Program-made: the position numbers and the translations under genes | Shown here: positions 61,350 to 64,000 of the stretch, one piece after another | How positions within the stretch are numbered: the stretch's first letter is position 1 | How the letters are laid out: every line of letters starts with the position of its first letter | Assembly (NCBI GenBank): GCA_944363565.1 | Contig: CALVUI010000001.1 | Span: 248,001 to 312,000 of the forward strand | Direction of reading: 5' to 3' | DNA length: 64,000 nt | From: an uncultured Bacilli bacterium | GTDB taxonomy: Bacteria > Bacillota_I > Bacilli_A > RFN20 > CAG-826 | Notes under the pieces: model-generated | What the model saw: only the letters and a program-made list of their open reading frames with translations | What the model was told of the DNA's origin: nothing | Database searches by the model: none

Positions 61350-61846
61350 AAGAGGAAATCCGCCGCGCCCAGGACAAGGCCCTGGTCCTTTATCAGCGCC
61401 TGTGCTTCGGCTTTTTGGCCCTCGTCCTCGTCGATCTCTTGGCCGGTCTATTTTCCCTCTTCGCCGATGAGGCGCCCCTAGGCTTCGCCTTCTCCTTCGT
61501 CGCCTATCTGAGAAAGGCGATGTTCGAGACCACCTACGGCTATGGCATCGTTTGGAACTACGTGGCCTATGTCATCAGCCTCTTGCTGGTGACAGTAGCC
61601 GGCCTCTTCCTGGGTCTTAGGGCCGTGAAGGCCAAGGTCAGGGTCGAAGGATCCTTGTTACTGGGCCTTTACCTCGCCGATTGCATCTACTGCTTCGTCA
61701 TCGCCGGCGGGGCTTCCTATCCCTACCTCGAACCGACGGCGGCCTATCTCTCGCTAGGCCTCCACATCCTTGGCCTGATCCTCGTGGTCGCCATCGTCAT
61801 TTCCTACCTCCGTCTCTATTCCCTATTCAGGAGGAAACCATCATGA
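61346..61846 (+). CDS. Membrane protein, unknown
   Basis: 166 residues with four membrane helices (about 17-38, 66-92, 103-127, 133-156) and a short basic tail LFRRKPS. Overlaps both neighbours by four bases, inside the asp23-nusB-xse unit. Asp23-type proteins often have a membrane partner (AmaP) next door; similarity to AmaP is not evident, so the link is only positional. Confidence 0.7.
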   Translation: MKEEIRRAQDKALVLYQRLCFGFLALVLVDLLAGLFSLFADEAPLGFAFSFVAYLRKAMFETTYGYGIVWNYVAYVISLLLVTVAGLFLGLRAVKAKVRVEGSLLLGLYLADCIYCFVIAGGASYPYLEPTAAYLSLGLHILGLILVVAIVISYLRLYSLFRRKPS

Positions 61847-62274
61847 GCAAAGAAACCAAGTTCGATCTATCTAGCCGCATCGGCCAGGAAAAAGCGGCCA
61901 TGGCCTCGATCTACGGGGCCTTGACCTACGCCGACATGAAGGAAAGCATCGACGTCGAGAAAATCGTTTCCTCCATCTGCCTGCTTCCCTACGAGGACTG
62001 TCCCTATTTCGTGAAGTCGATGCTGGTCCTCGCCCTCAAGTACTACGACGAGGCGGTCGAGGCCTTCCAGAAGTATCTGACCAAGTGGGAATTCCCGCGT
62101 TTGAATAGGGTGGCCCAGGCCATCTTCCTCCTCTCCTACGTCCATTATTACAAGTTCGAGGAGAAGCCCGAGAAGGCGGTAGTCATCGATGTGGCGGTAA
62201 GCCTCGCCAAGGACTACCTGGCCGAGAAGGACTACCGTTACATCAACGCCGTCCTCGACAAGGCCCTGGTCTAA
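61843..62274 (+). CDS. nusB: NusB-like antitermination factor
   Basis: 143 residues, all helical. The C-terminal half fits NusB (KPEKAVVIDVAVSLAKDYLA, then YRYINAVLDKALV), and the place before xseA is the usual one. The N-terminal half is diverged. Binds boxA RNA with NusE in rRNA antitermination. Ribosome site AGGAGGAAACC; shares one base with xseA. Confidence 0.8.
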   Translation: MSKETKFDLSSRIGQEKAAMASIYGALTYADMKESIDVEKIVSSICLLPYEDCPYFVKSMLVLALKYYDEAVEAFQKYLTKWEFPRLNRVAQAIFLLSYVHYYKFEEKPEKAVVIDVAVSLAKDYLAEKDYRYINAVLDKALV

Positions 62275-63467
62275 TGGAAAGAAAAGACGTCTACACGGTG
62301 TCGGAAGTGACGCTTCTGCTCAAGAAGTGCCTCGACGCCGTTCCCTTTTTCTCGTCCCTCTCCGTCAAAGGCGAGATCAGCAACCTCAAGTCCTATCCCT
62401 TCGGGAGCTACTTCGACCTCAAGGACGAGAACTCGCCCCTGCCCTGCGTCTATTTCGCTTCCGAGGCCGGTTACCATGGCTTCAAGGGCCGTAACGGCGA
62501 CGCCTACGTCCTCGAAGGCCGCCTCTCGGTCTACCCCAAGGGAGGGCGTTACCAGTTTTACGTGGCCCGGGCCTATCCGGAAGGAAGCGGCCTCTTGGCC
62601 CTCAAGCGGGAAGAGCTGAAGAAAAAGCTCCTGGCCGAAGGCCTCTTCGACGAAAGCCGGAAAAGGCCCTTGCCGACCTTTCCAAGGAAAATCGGGATCT
62701 TGACCGCCCATCCTTCGGCTGCCGAGGCCGATATTTTGAAGAACCTCTCGGCCCGTTATCCCTTGGCCGAACTGACCGTCATCCCGGCCACCGTCCAGGG
62801 GAGCAAGGCCCCATCCTCCATCGTGAAGGGCATCAAGATAGCCGATACCCTCGGCCTTGATTTATTGATCATCGCCCGGGGCGGGGGTTCGAGCGAAGAC
62901 CTCGCTGCCTTCGATGACGAGAAGGTGGTAAGGGCCATCGCCGCCTCTAAGACCGTGACCGTGACCGCGATCGGACACGAAGTCGACTTCACTCTTTCTG
63001 ACTTTGCCTCCGACAAGCGGGTCTCGACCCCGACCGCGGCCGCCGCCCAGGTCGTCCCCGACATCCGGGAGATCAAAGAAGCGATACTGGAAGACTATGC
63101 CCTCATTTGGTCGAGGGCCGCGAGTAAGTTGGAAGAATTGAAGAAGAAGGCCGATCTCTTGATGGGCCGGTCCTACTTCCTCAATCCCCAAAGCGTCTAC
63201 CTCATCCAACGTCAGAAGATCGAAGGCCTCGATGAGCGGTTGGATCGGGCCGCCCTCGGTCTTATCAACAAGAAGAAACAGACCCTCTATAGCTACGCCG
63301 AAAGGCTAAGGGCCCTCGATCCCGAGTCGGTCTTGGGCCGGGGTTACGCCTTGGCCTACATCGACGGGAAGCTGGTCCGCGATAGCCAGGAAGCCACGGA
63401 GGGGGCCCTGATGGAGACCAAAGTCGCCAATGGTATAATCAAATCCCGCGTCACCAAGGAGAATTGA
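62274..63467 (+). CDS. xseA: Exonuclease VII large subunit
   Basis: 397 residues. OB-fold N-terminus (VTLLLKKCLDAVPFFSSLSV, KGEISNLKSYPFGSYFDLKD), catalytic core with GILTAHPSAAEADILKNL and RGGGSSEDLAAFDDEKVVRA, GHEVDFTLSDFASDKRVSTP, coiled-coil region and closing VLGRGYALAY. Degrades single-stranded DNA with XseB. Confidence 0.96.
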   Translation: MERKDVYTVSEVTLLLKKCLDAVPFFSSLSVKGEISNLKSYPFGSYFDLKDENSPLPCVYFASEAGYHGFKGRNGDAYVLEGRLSVYPKGGRYQFYVARAYPEGSGLLALKREELKKKLLAEGLFDESRKRPLPTFPRKIGILTAHPSAAEADILKNLSARYPLAELTVIPATVQGSKAPSSIVKGIKIADTLGLDLLIIARGGGSSEDLAAFDDEKVVRAIAASKTVTVTAIGHEVDFTLSDFASDKRVSTPTAAAAQVVPDIREIKEAILEDYALIWSRAASKLEELKKKADLLMGRSYFLNPQSVYLIQRQKIEGLDERLDRAALGLINKKKQTLYSYAERLRALDPESVLGRGYALAYIDGKLVRDSQEATEGALMETKVANGIIKSRVTKEN

Positions 63468-63469
63468 AG

Positions 63470-63685
63470 ATGGAAGAGAAAAAGGAATTGACCTTCGAAG
63501 AAAAACTGAAGCGCCTCGAAGACATCGTGGCCGCCATCGAAAAAGGCGACCTCGGCCTCGAGGAGACCCTCGCCAAGGTGGCGGAGGGGAAGAAGTTATC
63601 GGGTGAGCTGACCGCCACCATCGCCGCCGCCGAAAAGCGGTTAGGCGAATACAAGGTCCTCGAAGAAGACAAAGTCGAAGATTAG
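63470..63685 (+). CDS. xseB: Exonuclease VII small subunit
   Basis: 71 residues: LTFEEKLKRLEDIVAAIEKG, then DLGLEETLAKVAEGKKLSGE, the XseB helical hairpin. ATG 63470 (ribosome site AAGGAG) two bases after the xseA stop; a TTG at 63464 is a less likely start. Confidence 0.93.
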   Translation: MEEKKELTFEEKLKRLEDIVAAIEKGDLGLEETLAKVAEGKKLSGELTATIAAAEKRLGEYKVLEEDKVED

Positions 63686-63706
63686 TAGTTTATTAGTTGT
63701 TTCACG

Positions 63707-64000
63707 ATGAAAGAAAAGCTTGTCCGTATCGATGTAAATGATATCAAGGACCCGAATGTGGTCAAAACGCTTGGCCCCAAGTCCCTGAAGCTTTTCTGCC
63801 ACGACGTCAGAAGCGAGATCATCAGACAAACCTCGGCCTACGGGGGTCACCTTTCGAGCAACCTCGGGACGGTCGAAATGACGGTCTCTTTGTTTCGGAC
63901 CTTCGACTTTCCGGGTGGCGACCAACTGATCTTTGACGTCGGCCACCAGAGCTATACGGAGAAGCTCTTGACCGGGAGGAGCCTCGTCGACCTCGGCGGG
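63707..64000 (+). CDS. dxs: 1-deoxyxylulose-5-phosphate synthase (partial, runs off the end)
   Basis: First 98 residues only. SYGGHLSSNLG-type motif (AYGGHLSSNLGTVEMTVSLF) and FDVGHQSYTEKLLTGR are typical of DXS, first enzyme of the MEP isoprenoid route. Position after xseAB is common. No obvious ribosome site before ATG 63707. Confidence 0.93.
   Translation, partial: MKEKLVRIDVNDIKDPNVVKTLGPKSLKLFCHDVRSEIIRQTSAYGGHLSSNLGTVEMTVSLFRTFDFPGGDQLIFDVGHQSYTEKLLTGRSLVDLGG

Overview
The window is GC-rich (clearly above half G+C by eye), uses the standard code with TGA as a working stop, and reads as a chromosomal segment of a fermentative, Bacilli-like Bacillota. The lineage call is inference. It rests on gene neighbourhoods (Asp23/YqhY-nusB-xseA-xseB-dxs; rel-hisS-aspS; obg-ruvA-ruvB-secDF), a fused SecDF, dimeric-type dUTPase, PreT/PreA, a cre-like site and single-gene gpp-type Rel. 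I see no rRNA, tRNA or CRISPR array.

Layout. 1-932: tail of an ABC exporter. 1101-3081: an ECF sigma factor overlapping a membrane-anchored serpin, followed by two decayed genes (3178-4300). 4374-6577 (-): DHH phosphoesterase and acetate kinase. 6646-12853: esterase, glgB, glgP, dUTPase and a membrane protein. 13021-16775 (-): a heterodimeric ABC exporter. 16779-18776: membrane proteins, one decayed. 18843-22691: alpha-glucosidase, PucR-type regulator and sugar-importer ATPase, with a cre-like site before the ATPase. 22729-23056: two tandem copies of an apparently structured RNA ending in terminators. 23228-25147 (-): Zn alcohol dehydrogenase and secreted endonuclease I. 25510-26829: an IS3-family element inserted in the start of a secreted-protein gene that has since decayed. 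27851-30863: two secreted proteins related to that pseudogene. 30927-33130: an orphan membrane protein plus a small partner. 33203-38678 (-): operon of SNF2-type helicase, MoxR AAA+ ATPase and metallopeptidase-like/VWA protein. 39125-42853: AT-richer secreted protein and a MacB/FtsX-type ABC transporter. 43065-45528: preT-preA. 45573-64000: housekeeping genes (glycosyltransferase, obg, ruvAB, secDF, recJ-like, rel, hisS, aspS, tkt, asp23, nusB, xseAB, dxs).

How it fits together. Alpha-glucosidase and the MsmK-like ATPase bring in and split oligosaccharides; GlgB/GlgP build and phosphorolyse glycogen; transketolase, acetate kinase and Dxs sit downstream in central metabolism. The accessory stretches (1-4.3 kb, 25-43 kb) hold surface, secretion and conflict-like genes, an IS and most of the pseudogenes.

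Three things stand out. First, the sigma-serpin pair, where a serpin sits in the usual place of an anti-sigma factor. Second, the tandem RNA element, with compensatory base changes between its copies. Third, a recurrent promoter layout in which a TANNNT -10 box ends 6-9 bases before the start codon of the first gene of a unit, which predicts many leaderless mRNAs.
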